Assembly (NCBI RefSeq): GCF_013030945.1
Contig: NZ_JABBXF010000043.1
Coordinates: forward strand, 62,001-126,000
DNA from: Streptomyces morookaense
Lineage (GTDB): Bacteria; Actinomycetota; Actinomycetes; Streptomycetales; Streptomycetaceae
DNA length: 64,000 nt
Direction: 5' to 3'
Made by a program: the position numbers and the translations under genes. Positions 7,735-16,181 of this stretch are shown here, in pieces. A model generated the notes under the pieces. That model had not been told where the DNA came from. It saw only the letters and a list, made by a program, of their open reading frames with translations, and made no database searches. How positions within the stretch are numbered: the stretch's first letter is position 1; every line of letters starts with the position of its first letter.

Positions 7735-8520
7735 GTGACCACCACCGCAGACAGCGCCACCATCACCGCCCAGGACCGCTCCCAGAACCGACTCGACCAG
7801 ACACACCCGATGAATGACGCAGCCATGAACGCCGAGGGGCAGAAGCCGGCCCGCTCGCTCCCCGGACGCCCACCAGGAATCCGTGCGGACAGCTCGGGCC
7901 TCACGGACCGGCAGCGCCGTGTCATCGAGGTCATCCGGGACTCCGTCCAGCGCCGGGGATATCCCCCCTCCATGCGCGAGATCGGCCAGGCGGTGGGGCT
8001 CTCCAGCACCTCCTCCGTGGCCCATCAGCTGATGGCGCTGGAGCGCAAGGGCTTCCTGCGCAGGGATCCGCACCGCCCGCGCGCCTACGAGGTGCGCGGC
8101 TCCGACCAGCCGAGCACCCAGCCGACCGACACCACCGGCAAGCCCGCCGCCTCCTACGTCCCCCTCGTCGGCCGGATCGCCGCCGGCGGGCCCATCCTGG
8201 CCGAGGAGTCCGTCGAGGACGTCTTCCCTCTCCCCCGCCAACTCGTGGGCGACGGCGAGCTGTTCGTCCTGAAGGTCGTCGGCGACTCCATGATCGAGGC
8301 CGCGATCTGCGACGGCGACTGGGTGACGGTCCGCCGTCAGCCCGTCGCGGAGAACGGCGACATCGTGGCGGCCATGCTCGACGGCGAAGCCACCGTCAAG
8401 CGCTTCAAGCGCGAGGACGGCCACGTCTGGCTGCTGCCTCACAACGCTTCCTACCAGCCCATCCCCGGCGACGAGGCGACCATTCTCGGCAAGGTCGTGG
8501 CCGTGCTGCGCCGGGTGTGA
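7735..8520 (+). CDS. lexA: SOS-response repressor and protease LexA
   Basis: Represses DNA-damage genes and self-cleaves when activated by RecA filaments. The 261-residue protein has an N-terminal winged helix-turn-helix (GLTDRQRRVIEVIRDS through SSTSSVAHQLMALERKG). The Ala-Gly cleavage site lies at A150-G151 (RIAAGG). The Ser/Lys dyad is S185 (GDSM) and K222 (ATVKRFK). The GTG at 7735 gives the N-terminus MTTTADSATITAQD seen in other Streptomyces LexA proteins and lies just beyond an SOS box. The stretch before the winged helix (about 50 residues) is longer than in E. coli LexA, which is normal in this genus. Confidence 0.97.
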   Translation: MTTTADSATITAQDRSQNRLDQTHPMNDAAMNAEGQKPARSLPGRPPGIRADSSGLTDRQRRVIEVIRDSVQRRGYPPSMREIGQAVGLSSTSSVAHQLMALERKGFLRRDPHRPRAYEVRGSDQPSTQPTDTTGKPAASYVPLVGRIAAGGPILAEESVEDVFPLPRQLVGDGELFVLKVVGDSMIEAAICDGDWVTVRRQPVAENGDIVAAMLDGEATVKRFKREDGHVWLLPHNASYQPIPGDEATILGKVVAVLRRV

Positions 8521-8537
8521 AAGCCCCGAGAGACCGG

Positions 8538-8567
8538 GCCCCGGAACCACTGCGCCGGTTCCGGGGC
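8538..8567. terminator. Bidirectional terminator between lexA and dinG
   Basis: An 11-bp perfect stem (gccccggaacc/ggttccggggc) with an 8-nt loop lies 18 bp past the lexA stop and 24 bp past the dinG-like stop. It serves the two convergent genes. Confidence 0.8.
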
Positions 8568-8590
8568 TCGCCTGTGCCGCCGGGCAGGTC

Positions 8591-10570
8591 CTAGCCCTCC
8601 GCGGCCTTCGCCGCCGCGTCGATCGCGGCCAGCGAGCGGCGCACCTGATTGCGGTCCGTGGTGTACCAGAAGTCGGGCATCGAGGCCCGGAGGAAGGATC
8701 CGTAGCGGGCCGTCGCCAGGCGCGGGTCCAGCACCGCGACCACCCCTCGGTCCCCCGCCGCCCGCACCAGGCGGCCCGCGCCCTGCGCCATCAGCAGCGC
8801 CGCGTGCGTCGCGGCCACGGCCATGAAGCCGTTGCCGCCGGCCTCCTCGACGGCCCGCTGCCGGGCGCTCATCAGCGGATCGTCGGGACGTGGGAAAGGC
8901 ACCCGGTCCATCACCACCAGCTGGCAGTTGGCCCCCGGGACGTCGACGCCCTGCCAGAGCGACAGCGTGCCGAACAGGCACGTCCTGGCGTCCCCGGCGA
9001 AGGTGCGGATGAGCTCGCCGAGCGTCTCCTCGCCCTGCAGCAGGATCGGCATGTCGAGCCGCCCGCGCAGCGCCTCGGCGGCGGCCTGCGCCGCCCGCAT
9101 CGAGGAGAACAGGCCCAGCGTCCGCCCGCCTGCGGCCTCGATCAGCTCGGCCAGCTCGTCGAGCATGTCGGTGCGGCTGCCCTCCCGCCCCGGCTGGGAC
9201 AGGTGCCGGGCGACGTAGAGAATGCCCTGCTTGGGGTAGTCGAACGGCGAGCCGACGTCCACGCCCTTCCACTGCGGCAGGTCCTCGCCCTCGACGCCCT
9301 CGGGGGCCAGGCCCAGCGACGCCCCCACCCCGTTGAAGTCGCCGCCGAGCTTGAGCGTGGCCGAGGTGAGGATCACCGAGCGCTCGCTGAAGAGCTTCTC
9401 GCGCAGCAGACCGGAGACCGAGAGCGGCGCCACGTGCAGCGAGGCTCCGAAGCGGTCGTGCCGCTCGTACCAGACCACGTCGTACTCGGAGCCCTGCACG
9501 ATGCGCTCGGCGACCGCGTGGACGTTCTCCACGGCGCCGAGGGCCTGCTTGCGGACGGCGTCCTCGTCCTGGACGGACTTGTCGCGGGTGTTGCCGATGG
9601 CCGTGATGACCGTGCGCGCAGCGTCGCGCAGGGCCATCAGGCAGTGGGCGAGGTCCTCGGGGAGCTGCTCCAGGCGGCCGGGCAGGGCCAGCTCCATGAG
9701 CCGCTCGAAACTCTCGGACGCGGTCTGCAGGGCGTCCGCGGCCTTCTCGTCGACCAGCTTCGCCGCGCGCCGCACGGCGCGGTTGACCTGGCCGGGGGTG
9801 AGCTCGCCGGTGGCGACGCCGGTGACGCGGGAGACCAGCTCGTGGGCCTCGTCGACGATCAGCACCTCGTGGCCCGGGAGCACAGGGGCGCCCTCGATCG
9901 CGTCGATGGCGAGCAGCGCATGGTTGGTGACGACCACGTCGGCGAGCTTGGCCCGCTCACGGGCCGCCTCGGCGAAGCACTCGGCACCGTAGGCGCACTT
10001 CGAGGCGCCCAGGCACTCCCGGGACGTGACCGAGACCTGCGACCAGGCGCGGTCGGAGACGCCCGGGGTCAGGCCGTCGCGGTCGCCCGTCTCGGTCTCG
10101 TCCGCCCAGTCGCGCAGCCGCAGCAGGTCCTTGCCGAGCTTGCTCGTCGGCGCTGCGGACTCGAAGACGTCGAAGAGGCCGTCCTCCTCGTCCTGGGGCG
10201 CGCCCTCGTGCAGCCGGTGCAGGCACAGGTAGTTGGACCGGCCCTTGAGCATGGCGAACTCCGGGCGGCGGCGCATCAGCGGGTGCAGCGCCTCGACCGT
10301 CCTCGGGAGGTCCCGCTCGACGAGCTGGCGCTGGAGCGCGAGCGTCGCCGTCGCGACGACGACGCGCTCGCCGTGGGCCAGGGCGGGCACGAGATAGCCG
10401 AGCGATTTTCCGGTGCCGGTGCCGGCCTGGACGAGCAGATGGGAACCGTCCGCGATGGCTTCCGCCACGGATGCGGCCATGGCGGCCTGACCGGGCCGCT
10501 CGGTGCCGCCGACGGCGGAGACGGCGGCGTGCAGCAGGTCGGCGAGGGAGGGCGAGGAGGAGGGAGTCAT
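8591..10570 (-). CDS. dinG: DinG/XPD-type ATP-dependent DNA helicase
   Basis: Superfamily 2 Fe-S helicase (5'-3') that unwinds damaged DNA, R-loops or G-quadruplexes. The 659-residue protein has Walker A GTGTGKS near residue 50, the DEAH box in VLIVDEAHELVS, motif III SATL, and motif VI QGAGRLVR. Four cysteines between Walker A and DEAH (YLC, REC, SKC, AEC) form a probable 4Fe-4S site. The ATG at 10570 is supported by a promoter-like element ending only ten bases upstream. It is convergent with lexA and precedes the terminator shared with it. The symbol follows usual annotation; assignment within the DinG/YoaA group is by family only. Confidence 0.9.
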   Translation of the reverse strand: MTPSSSPSLADLLHAAVSAVGGTERPGQAAMAASVAEAIADGSHLLVQAGTGTGKSLGYLVPALAHGERVVVATATLALQRQLVERDLPRTVEALHPLMRRRPEFAMLKGRSNYLCLHRLHEGAPQDEEDGLFDVFESAAPTSKLGKDLLRLRDWADETETGDRDGLTPGVSDRAWSQVSVTSRECLGASKCAYGAECFAEAARERAKLADVVVTNHALLAIDAIEGAPVLPGHEVLIVDEAHELVSRVTGVATGELTPGQVNRAVRRAAKLVDEKAADALQTASESFERLMELALPGRLEQLPEDLAHCLMALRDAARTVITAIGNTRDKSVQDEDAVRKQALGAVENVHAVAERIVQGSEYDVVWYERHDRFGASLHVAPLSVSGLLREKLFSERSVILTSATLKLGGDFNGVGASLGLAPEGVEGEDLPQWKGVDVGSPFDYPKQGILYVARHLSQPGREGSRTDMLDELAELIEAAGGRTLGLFSSMRAAQAAAEALRGRLDMPILLQGEETLGELIRTFAGDARTCLFGTLSLWQGVDVPGANCQLVVMDRVPFPRPDDPLMSARQRAVEEAGGNGFMAVAATHAALLMAQGAGRLVRAAGDRGVVAVLDPRLATARYGSFLRASMPDFWYTTDRNQVRRSLAAIDAAAKAAEG

Positions 10571-10579
10571 AGCGCAGTC

Positions 10580-10602
10580 AGCCTAAAGGGCGGCAGTGAC
10601 AT
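10580..10602 (-). promoter_or_regulatory. Degenerate LexA-independent damage promoter before dinG
   Basis: On the minus strand the sequence reads ATGTCACTGCC, six bases, then TAGGCT. This matches the Streptomyces recA damage-promoter motif TTGTCAGTGGC-N6-TAGggT at 8 of 11 and 5 of 6 positions with exact spacing. The -10 ends ten bases before the dinG ATG, so the transcript would have almost no leader. Confidence 0.5.
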
Positions 10603-10629
10603 CAGGCTGCCGATCGGAAGAAGCCGAGG

Positions 10630-11439
10630 TCAGAGCAGGCCGCGCAGGGCACGGTCGCGGATCATCAGCCCCGCGCGCTTGCCCGCCGGTTCGATCTCCC
10701 GGGTCAGCCGGAAGCCCGCGCCGAGGAAGGCGGCGACGGAGGGGGTGTTGCGCAGGTCGGGCTCCGCGACGACCCGGGTGCACGAAGGGCGGTGGTCCAG
10801 GACGTGGTCGGCGACCCTGCGCAGCAGGTGGGTGCCGAGGCCCCGGCCCCGGTCGGCCACCCTGCCGATCAGCAGGTGCAGCCCGGTGTCGTGCGGGCGG
10901 GCCGGATAGTGCCGGGCCACGGGGTCGAGGTCCGCACGGTAGACCTCCCAGTAGCTCATGGGGACGCCGCCCAGCACGCCGAGGCAGGGGATGCTCCGTC
11001 CGTCGCCGTCGAGCTGGGCGCGGAGGTGGTCCGCGGTGACGCTCTCGGGCCCCGCCAGCTCCCAGAAGGCGGCGACCGCGGGATCGTTCATCCACTGCGC
11101 CACGAGCGGCAGGTCGCGCCCGATGCGCACGGGGACGAGCTGGAAGGGCCCCGCATCGGTGCTCACGGGGCCCCAGTCGGCCAGCCCGTCCAGGAGGTCC
11201 GGGCCGCGGCCGGCGGCCGGCGCGCCCGGACGGTCGCAGGCGACGAGTTCGATGAAGTCGCCGTCCCACGGCCCGTCCTGCGACTGCGTCGGCGCGTCCT
11301 GCAGCTCCTGCGTCAGGGCGCGGGCCAGTTCGTCGGTGAAGGCGTCGGCCGTGCGCAGTTCGAGCGTGTCGCCCTCGCCGACGGGTCCGGCGGTGCCGTC
11401 CGCCCCGTTCGCCCCGGGGCCGGGCGTCGCGGCGCCCAT
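10630..11439 (-). CDS. GNAT-type siderophore N-acyltransferase
   Basis: A 269-residue acetyltransferase of the IucB/RhbD/AlcB-like group, which acylates (hydroxy)amines of siderophore precursors with acyl-CoA. An N-terminal region of about 95 residues is acidic and variable. The GNAT domain follows: LVAQWMNDPAVAAFWELAG, SYWEVYRADLDPVA, HLLIGRVADRGRGLGTHLL (acyl-CoA-binding R/Q-x-x-G-x-G/A loop), and AEPDLRNTPSVAAFLGAGF. The ATG at 11439 overlaps the stop of the siderophore synthetase by one base (TGATG), so translation is coupled. It is the last gene of a three-gene NIS cluster. Confidence 0.87.
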   Translation of the reverse strand: MGAATPGPGANGADGTAGPVGEGDTLELRTADAFTDELARALTQELQDAPTQSQDGPWDGDFIELVACDRPGAPAAGRGPDLLDGLADWGPVSTDAGPFQLVPVRIGRDLPLVAQWMNDPAVAAFWELAGPESVTADHLRAQLDGDGRSIPCLGVLGGVPMSYWEVYRADLDPVARHYPARPHDTGLHLLIGRVADRGRGLGTHLLRRVADHVLDHRPSCTRVVAEPDLRNTPSVAAFLGAGFRLTREIEPAGKRAGLMIRDRALRGLL

Positions 11440-13367
11440 CAGGCGGGAAGGGCAAGGGGGTTGGCGATCGTCACGTACGCCGACTGCGTCTCGACCGGAC
11501 CGACGAGCTCGTCGAGCCCTCGCAGCTGGGTGAGCATGTTGGCCTTGCACCGCAGTACGGCGGAACCGAGCAGGTGACCGGGGAGGGAGGAACGGGTGGA
11601 GGCGGGGCCGGTGGAGGAGTCCTGCAGGAAGCGGCGGAGGGCGGCGAGCAGGATCCGTTCGTCGGCGAGGTGCTGGGAGCCGAACGCCCCGATCACGCCG
11701 AGGATGTTGTTGACGCCCAGGTAGTACGCGAAGCGCTCGTCGGCCACCTCGTCCGGGACGAAGGTGTCGCTGTCGCGGCCGATGCCGGGGAGCCGTTGTT
11801 CCAGGTCCGCCCGCCGGGATGCGCGGAAGTAGTAGCCCTGGTTGTCGCGGTAGCGCCCGCCGACGGGCCAGCCGTCGCGGTCCAGCAGCACGAGGGTGTT
11901 CTGCTGGTGCGCCTCCAGGGCGATGCCCGCCTCGCCGTCGAGCCACAGGAGCGGCCGCACGATCGCGTCCAGATAGCGAAGGAACCACTCTGCCGAGACG
12001 GCGCCCGCCGGCCGGCCGGTCCGGTGGGCCAGACCCGCGACGATGTGGGCGAGCCGCGAACGCACCGCGGGCTGTCCGGAGGGAGCCGCCCGCCCGGGCC
12101 ACGGGCGGGGCGAGAGGAGGCCTGCGACGCACGCGGCGTCGTCCCCGGGGCCGAAGGGGTTGTGCCGGACGACCACGTCCAGCCCGCGCACCGGCGTCCC
12201 GTCGGGGGTGTCCACCGCGAGCCAGGCGGGGTCGCGCACGATGTCGAAGCCGAGCCCGCCCGAGCAGGCCGTGCGCCACCGCTCGGCAAGTCCGCTGCGC
12301 AGCAGCCGGTGCACCTCGACACCGCGCCGCAGCTCCTTGCGGAGGTTCTCCCGGCGGGAGTTGGTGATGCGCAGGCCGAGGGAGAGCTTCAGCATCACGG
12401 GGGCGCCGGGCCGGTGCACGGTGCGCACGGAGGAGGTGGGGAACCACGGTTCGCCGCTCGCCCCGAGGTCGTGGAGCAGGCCCTCGGAGAAGAGCCTGGC
12501 CACATCGTGGCGGCGCCGCAGGGTGCGGGCCTGCCAGGGGTGGAGCGGCAACGCGACCATGTCGGGCGGGAGTTCGGCCTCCAGGGCCGGTCCGGCGAGA
12601 CGGGCCGTCAGGGTGGGGGCGTCGACGCCGCGGCCGCGCTCGGTCCAGGCCGACTCCGCGGCCAGCGCGGAGCGGTGGACGGCGAACCAGTGCAGCGGGA
12701 ACGATCCTCTCGTCTCCGGCGAGAAGTCGTCCGCTTCGGACTCGGCGAGCCCTTCACGGCTCTTGGGCGCGGGGTGGAGCGGGTGACCGAGGATCAGGGA
12801 CTGTTCGCCGTGCAGGAAGAGGTGGCCGGTGTCCGGGTCGGCCGGCCGGGCGCGCCGGTCGGCGAGGAATGCGGCGGTGCGGTGCACCGAGTCGACGACG
12901 CGGCCGACGAGTCCGGCGGCGTCCCGCGCGGCGGGTTCGTCCGTCCGCGCCGCGTGGTGTGCGGCCTCCCGGCCGAGCAGGGCGGCCAGCGTGACGGCGT
13001 CGACGGCCGGGGCGTCGTCGGGGCACCCGCCGAGCACGGGTGCGCCGAAGCGGTGCCACCCGGTGACGGACCAGTAGTGCACCGGTACGTGGAGAACGGT
13101 TCCGCTGGCGGTGAGCGGCACGTACAGGGTGTCGCCGTGCGGCTGGGCGACCCCGTTCTCGCGCACCCAGCAGCGCAGCAGGTTCTCGGTGGCGGCGGCG
13201 TCCGCGGCGACGGCCGGGTCGGGGTGGTCGAGGGGGTCGGGCCCACTGTGCGGCGGGGGTTCGTGGGGAGCGGCGGGGCGGGGCACGGTCGTCGCGGGGG
13301 ACGGCGGCTGTGCGTCCGGAACGGGAGGGCCGACGGTGGCCGCATCGGCGTACGGAGATGCGCTCAT
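11439..13367 (-). CDS. IucA/IucC family NIS siderophore synthetase
   Basis: ATP-dependent condensation enzyme that joins carboxylates (citrate or succinyl derivatives) to amines or alcohols in NRPS-independent siderophores. The 642-residue protein shows typical motifs: ALPLHPWQ, KLSLGLRITNSRRENLR, EAHQQNTLVL, RYRDNQGYYFR, and a C-terminal FhuF-like part (GVNNILGVIGAFG). The first 60 residues are Pro/Ala-rich and variable. A GTG at 13391 overlaps the upstream stop as GTGA and is an alternative start adding eight residues; neither has a strong ribosome-binding site. Substrate class (A, B or C) cannot be decided from motifs alone. Lies between the aminotransferase and the acetyltransferase; I recall S. 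coelicolor SCO5799-5801 as the equivalent cluster. Confidence 0.93.
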   Translation of the reverse strand: MSASPYADAATVGPPVPDAQPPSPATTVPRPAAPHEPPPHSGPDPLDHPDPAVAADAAATENLLRCWVRENGVAQPHGDTLYVPLTASGTVLHVPVHYWSVTGWHRFGAPVLGGCPDDAPAVDAVTLAALLGREAAHHAARTDEPAARDAAGLVGRVVDSVHRTAAFLADRRARPADPDTGHLFLHGEQSLILGHPLHPAPKSREGLAESEADDFSPETRGSFPLHWFAVHRSALAAESAWTERGRGVDAPTLTARLAGPALEAELPPDMVALPLHPWQARTLRRRHDVARLFSEGLLHDLGASGEPWFPTSSVRTVHRPGAPVMLKLSLGLRITNSRRENLRKELRRGVEVHRLLRSGLAERWRTACSGGLGFDIVRDPAWLAVDTPDGTPVRGLDVVVRHNPFGPGDDAACVAGLLSPRPWPGRAAPSGQPAVRSRLAHIVAGLAHRTGRPAGAVSAEWFLRYLDAIVRPLLWLDGEAGIALEAHQQNTLVLLDRDGWPVGGRYRDNQGYYFRASRRADLEQRLPGIGRDSDTFVPDEVADERFAYYLGVNNILGVIGAFGSQHLADERILLAALRRFLQDSSTGPASTRSSLPGHLLGSAVLRCKANMLTQLRGLDELVGPVETQSAYVTIANPLALPA

Positions 13368-13387
13368 GAGTGTGCGGCGTGCATGGG

Positions 13388-14629
13388 TCACGGCGTACGG
13401 GCCGGGGATGCTGCGCCTGCCTCCTTCGGCGGTCGGGGGGTGGTGATGCGGCGGCTTGTGCGGGAGACCGTGGCGATGGCGTCGGACAGCCGGTCGAGCA
13501 CGGCGTCCGCCTGTTCGTCGGTGATGGTCAGGGGCGGCATGAGGCGGATCTCGCAGGAGCGCCGGCCGGTCAGTTGGACGATCAGCCCGCGGCGCAGACA
13601 TTCCTGTTGCACCGTGACGGCCTGTGCGAGTGCGGCTGAGCGGCCGGACGCATCGTCGGGTGCGTCCGGATCCGTCCAGGTGACGCCGATCATCAGTCCT
13701 CGTCCGCGGACGTCCTGCACGCATCCGTACGCGCGCGTCAGTGGGCGCAGTCCGTTCAGCATGCGCTCGCCGAGCACGGCAGCCCGCTCGGCCAGACCGT
13801 TGTCCCTGACGTACCGCATCGTGGCCGTGCCCGCGGCCATGGCGAGCTGGTTGCCCCGGAACGGACCTGACGGGTCTGCGGGTTGTCCGGCGCCGAGGCT
13901 GTCGTGGTGGACGACGACGGCGAGCGGGAGGCTGCCGCCGATGGCCTTGGACAGCACCATCACGTCGGGGACGATCCCGCTGTGCCCGACGGCCCAGAAG
14001 GTTCCGGTGCGGCCGACCCCGGTCTCGGTCTCGTCGGCGACGAGCGGGAGGGAGCAGGCGGTGGCGTCCGCCCGTACCCTGCGCAGCCAGTCGTCCGGCG
14101 CGGGATGGACGCCGTCCCCGCTCCGGACGGCTTCGACGAGGAGCCCCGCAGGCTCCGCTCCGCCGAGTGCGGTGGCGTCGTACGGGCTTCCCGGTCGGCG
14201 GGCCGCGAGCGGCCCGTCCCGCCCTGTTGCGGCCCGCACGAGCCGGGCCGCGGTGTCGAGGGCGTCGTTGCCGCCCGGTCCGCAGAACAGGATCCTGCCG
14301 GACTCCGCCAGACCGCGCGGCAGGGTGGTGAACAGTTCGCCGGTGAAGGCGTCCTGGACGGGGGTGGCCAGGCCGGGGGCGTGGAGCGGGGCGCCCGAGT
14401 CGAGCACGGAGCGGATGGCTTCGAGGACCACGGGGTGGTTGTGGCCGAGCGCCAGGCCGCCCGCTCCCGAGAGGCAGTCGAGGTAACGGCGGCCGTCCGC
14501 CCCTTCGATCGTCAGTCCGCGGGCCCGCACCGGCACGACGGGCAGCGAGCGGGCGTACGTACGGGCGGCAGGCGGCGCGGACGACGGCGCCTCGGACGGC
14601 ACCACAGACGGTAGCTGGGTCAAGGCCAC
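13388..14629 (-). CDS. Class-III aminotransferase, diaminobutyrate/siderophore type, internally shortened
   Basis: A PLP enzyme resembling diaminobutyrate--2-oxoglutarate transaminases such as RhbA, expected to supply an amine for the siderophore. The 413 residues include GLALGHNHP, the metal-independent DETETGVGRTG (Asp contacts the PLP ring nitrogen), and SKAIGGSLPL with the Schiff-base lysine. Between ARLVRAATGR and the EAVRSGDGV (EPVQGEGG-equivalent) motif there are only about 35 residues, where relatives have about 90 including the aromatic-His-Gly that stacks on PLP; that part is absent. The phosphate-binding loop is also unusual (GPGGNDALD). The GTG at 14629 has GAGAGGA nine bases upstream. 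First gene of the NIS cluster; no iron box was found upstream. Confidence 0.82.
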   Translation of the reverse strand: MALTQLPSVVPSEAPSSAPPAARTYARSLPVVPVRARGLTIEGADGRRYLDCLSGAGGLALGHNHPVVLEAIRSVLDSGAPLHAPGLATPVQDAFTGELFTTLPRGLAESGRILFCGPGGNDALDTAARLVRAATGRDGPLAARRPGSPYDATALGGAEPAGLLVEAVRSGDGVHPAPDDWLRRVRADATACSLPLVADETETGVGRTGTFWAVGHSGIVPDVMVLSKAIGGSLPLAVVVHHDSLGAGQPADPSGPFRGNQLAMAAGTATMRYVRDNGLAERAAVLGERMLNGLRPLTRAYGCVQDVRGRGLMIGVTWTDPDAPDDASGRSAALAQAVTVQQECLRRGLIVQLTGRRSCEIRLMPPLTITDEQADAVLDRLSDAIATVSRTSRRITTPRPPKEAGAASPARTP

Positions 14630-14893
14630 GGCTCCGGGTCCTCTCTTCCGCCGCTGGTCTCCGGCCGACTGTCCCCCGTGCGTACCAACGACGCCGCGCG
14701 CTGCGGATCACGGCTCGGGCACAAGATCCTTCGAACCGGAACCGGGGACCCGGCAACACCCGTCTCCCACGGCACCGGCATAGTAGGGCTCTGCCCTTCA
14801 CCGGGTTTTCGCATGACAAGTTCACATCAAATGCACGCATTCAGCGGGCATTCGCAACAAGACGCAACAGATGACTCAGGGGGACCCAACTCC

Positions 14894-16096
14894 ATGCCAT
14901 CGAACCGCCGGTCGGCCCTGGCCGCGGCCGCACTCACCGCTGCACTGGCGCTGACCGCCACCGCCTGCGGCCCGTCCGACGACAAGGCCGCGGGCAGCGA
15001 CAACCCCAGCGCGGCGGCGAGCCAGAAGGGTGACGACAGCGCCCAGCTGCCCAAGGGTCTCCCCACCTCCGCCGCGGACATCCAGAAGTGGAAGAAGAAG
15101 TGGCAGGACGGAGCCTGGAAGAACTGGGACAAGGACCAGTGGCTGCGTGAGGCCCGGGACTTCATCAACCCCGTCATCAAGGGCCACTGGAAGCCCGACA
15201 CGATGAAGGACGCCCGCTCCAGCGACAAGACACTGGCCAAGCAGAGCGCCCCGGGCACCGTCCCCGGGTCCTCCGGCGACCAGGGCGTCACCGACCCCGA
15301 GCCGGCTCCGGTCCAGGCCAAGTCCGTCGACCTGCCGTATCACAACAACGCGGCACCGGTCGGCAAGGTGTTCTTCGACAGCCCCGAGGGCCACATGGTC
15401 TGCTCGGGCACGGTCGTCAAGGACCCGGCGCACCCCGGCAAGTCCAACCTGGTGTGGACCGCGGGCCACTGCGTGCACGCAGGCCAGAAGGGCGGCTGGT
15501 ACCGCAACATCGCCTTCGTGCCGTCCTACAACGACAAGGGCCTCCCGGGCGCACAGGTCAACAGCGCCCCGGTGCAGGACGTCGCCCCGTACGGCGTGTA
15601 CTGGGCCGACTGGGCCCAGACCTCCTCGCAGTGGATCAGCCAGGGCGCCGAGACCGGCGGCGCGGGCGCCCCGTACGACTTCTCCGTGCTGCACGTGAAG
15701 CCCGAGGCAGGCTCCGGCAAGTCCCTCGAGGAGACGGTCGGCAACGCCCTGACCGTCGACTTCGACGTCCCGCAGGTGAAGTCGGTCCAGAGCATGGGCG
15801 CCTGGGGCTACCCGGCCGCTCCGCCCTTCGACGGTCAGAAGATGTACGACTGCGTCGACCGTCCCGGCCGGCTGAGCCTCGACCCGGCGCAGCCGACGAT
15901 GTACCGCATCGGCTGCACGATGACCGGCGGTTCGTCCGGCGGCGGCTGGTTCACCCAGGGCCCGGACGGCAAGGCGGTGCTGGTCTCCAACACCTCGATC
16001 GGTCCGGCCAACAGCACCTGGCTGGCGGGCCCGCACCTGGGCCCCGAGGCGAAGGGCGTCTACAACGCCATCAGCCAGAAGTTCTCCAACCAGTAG
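14894..16096 (+). CDS. Secreted trypsin-like serine protease, possible lipoprotein
   Basis: A 400-residue exported protease. An N-terminal signal peptide (positive MPSNRRS, hydrophobic ALAAAALTAALALT) ends at ATACG, a weak lipobox with Cys near residue 25. A charged, Trp-rich propeptide-like region follows (WKKKWQDGAWKNWD). The catalytic domain shows TAGHC (His), YDFSVL (Asp) and GGSSGGGW (Ser), the chymotrypsin-fold triad. The ATG at 14894 has GGGGGA nine bases upstream. It is transcribed alone, divergent from the NIS cluster with a 264-bp spacer and followed by a strong terminator. Natural substrate unknown. Confidence 0.88.
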   Translation: MPSNRRSALAAAALTAALALTATACGPSDDKAAGSDNPSAAASQKGDDSAQLPKGLPTSAADIQKWKKKWQDGAWKNWDKDQWLREARDFINPVIKGHWKPDTMKDARSSDKTLAKQSAPGTVPGSSGDQGVTDPEPAPVQAKSVDLPYHNNAAPVGKVFFDSPEGHMVCSGTVVKDPAHPGKSNLVWTAGHCVHAGQKGGWYRNIAFVPSYNDKGLPGAQVNSAPVQDVAPYGVYWADWAQTSSQWISQGAETGGAGAPYDFSVLHVKPEAGSGKSLEETVGNALTVDFDVPQVKSVQSMGAWGYPAAPPFDGQKMYDCVDRPGRLSLDPAQPTMYRIGCTMTGGSSGGGWFTQGPDGKAVLVSNTSIGPANSTWLAGPHLGPEAKGVYNAISQKFSNQ

Positions 16097-16130
16097 TCAC
16101 CCGCGGGTGAGCCGAAGCAGGTGACATGAA

Positions 16131-16169
16131 GGAGGGGCACCCCGACCGCGTCGGGGTGCCCCTCCTTTT
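16131..16169 (+). terminator. Strong rho-independent terminator
   Basis: A perfect 15-bp stem (ggaggggcaccccga and its complement) with a five-base loop is followed by TTTT. It lies 34 bp after the protease stop and separates it from convergent hflX. Confidence 0.93.
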
Positions 16170-16181
16170 CCGTCGGTCCGC

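Noticed and set aside
14630..14893. Iron box for the NIS cluster
   Set aside because: No TTAGGTTAGGCTAACCTAA-like palindrome in the spacer to the protease gene.
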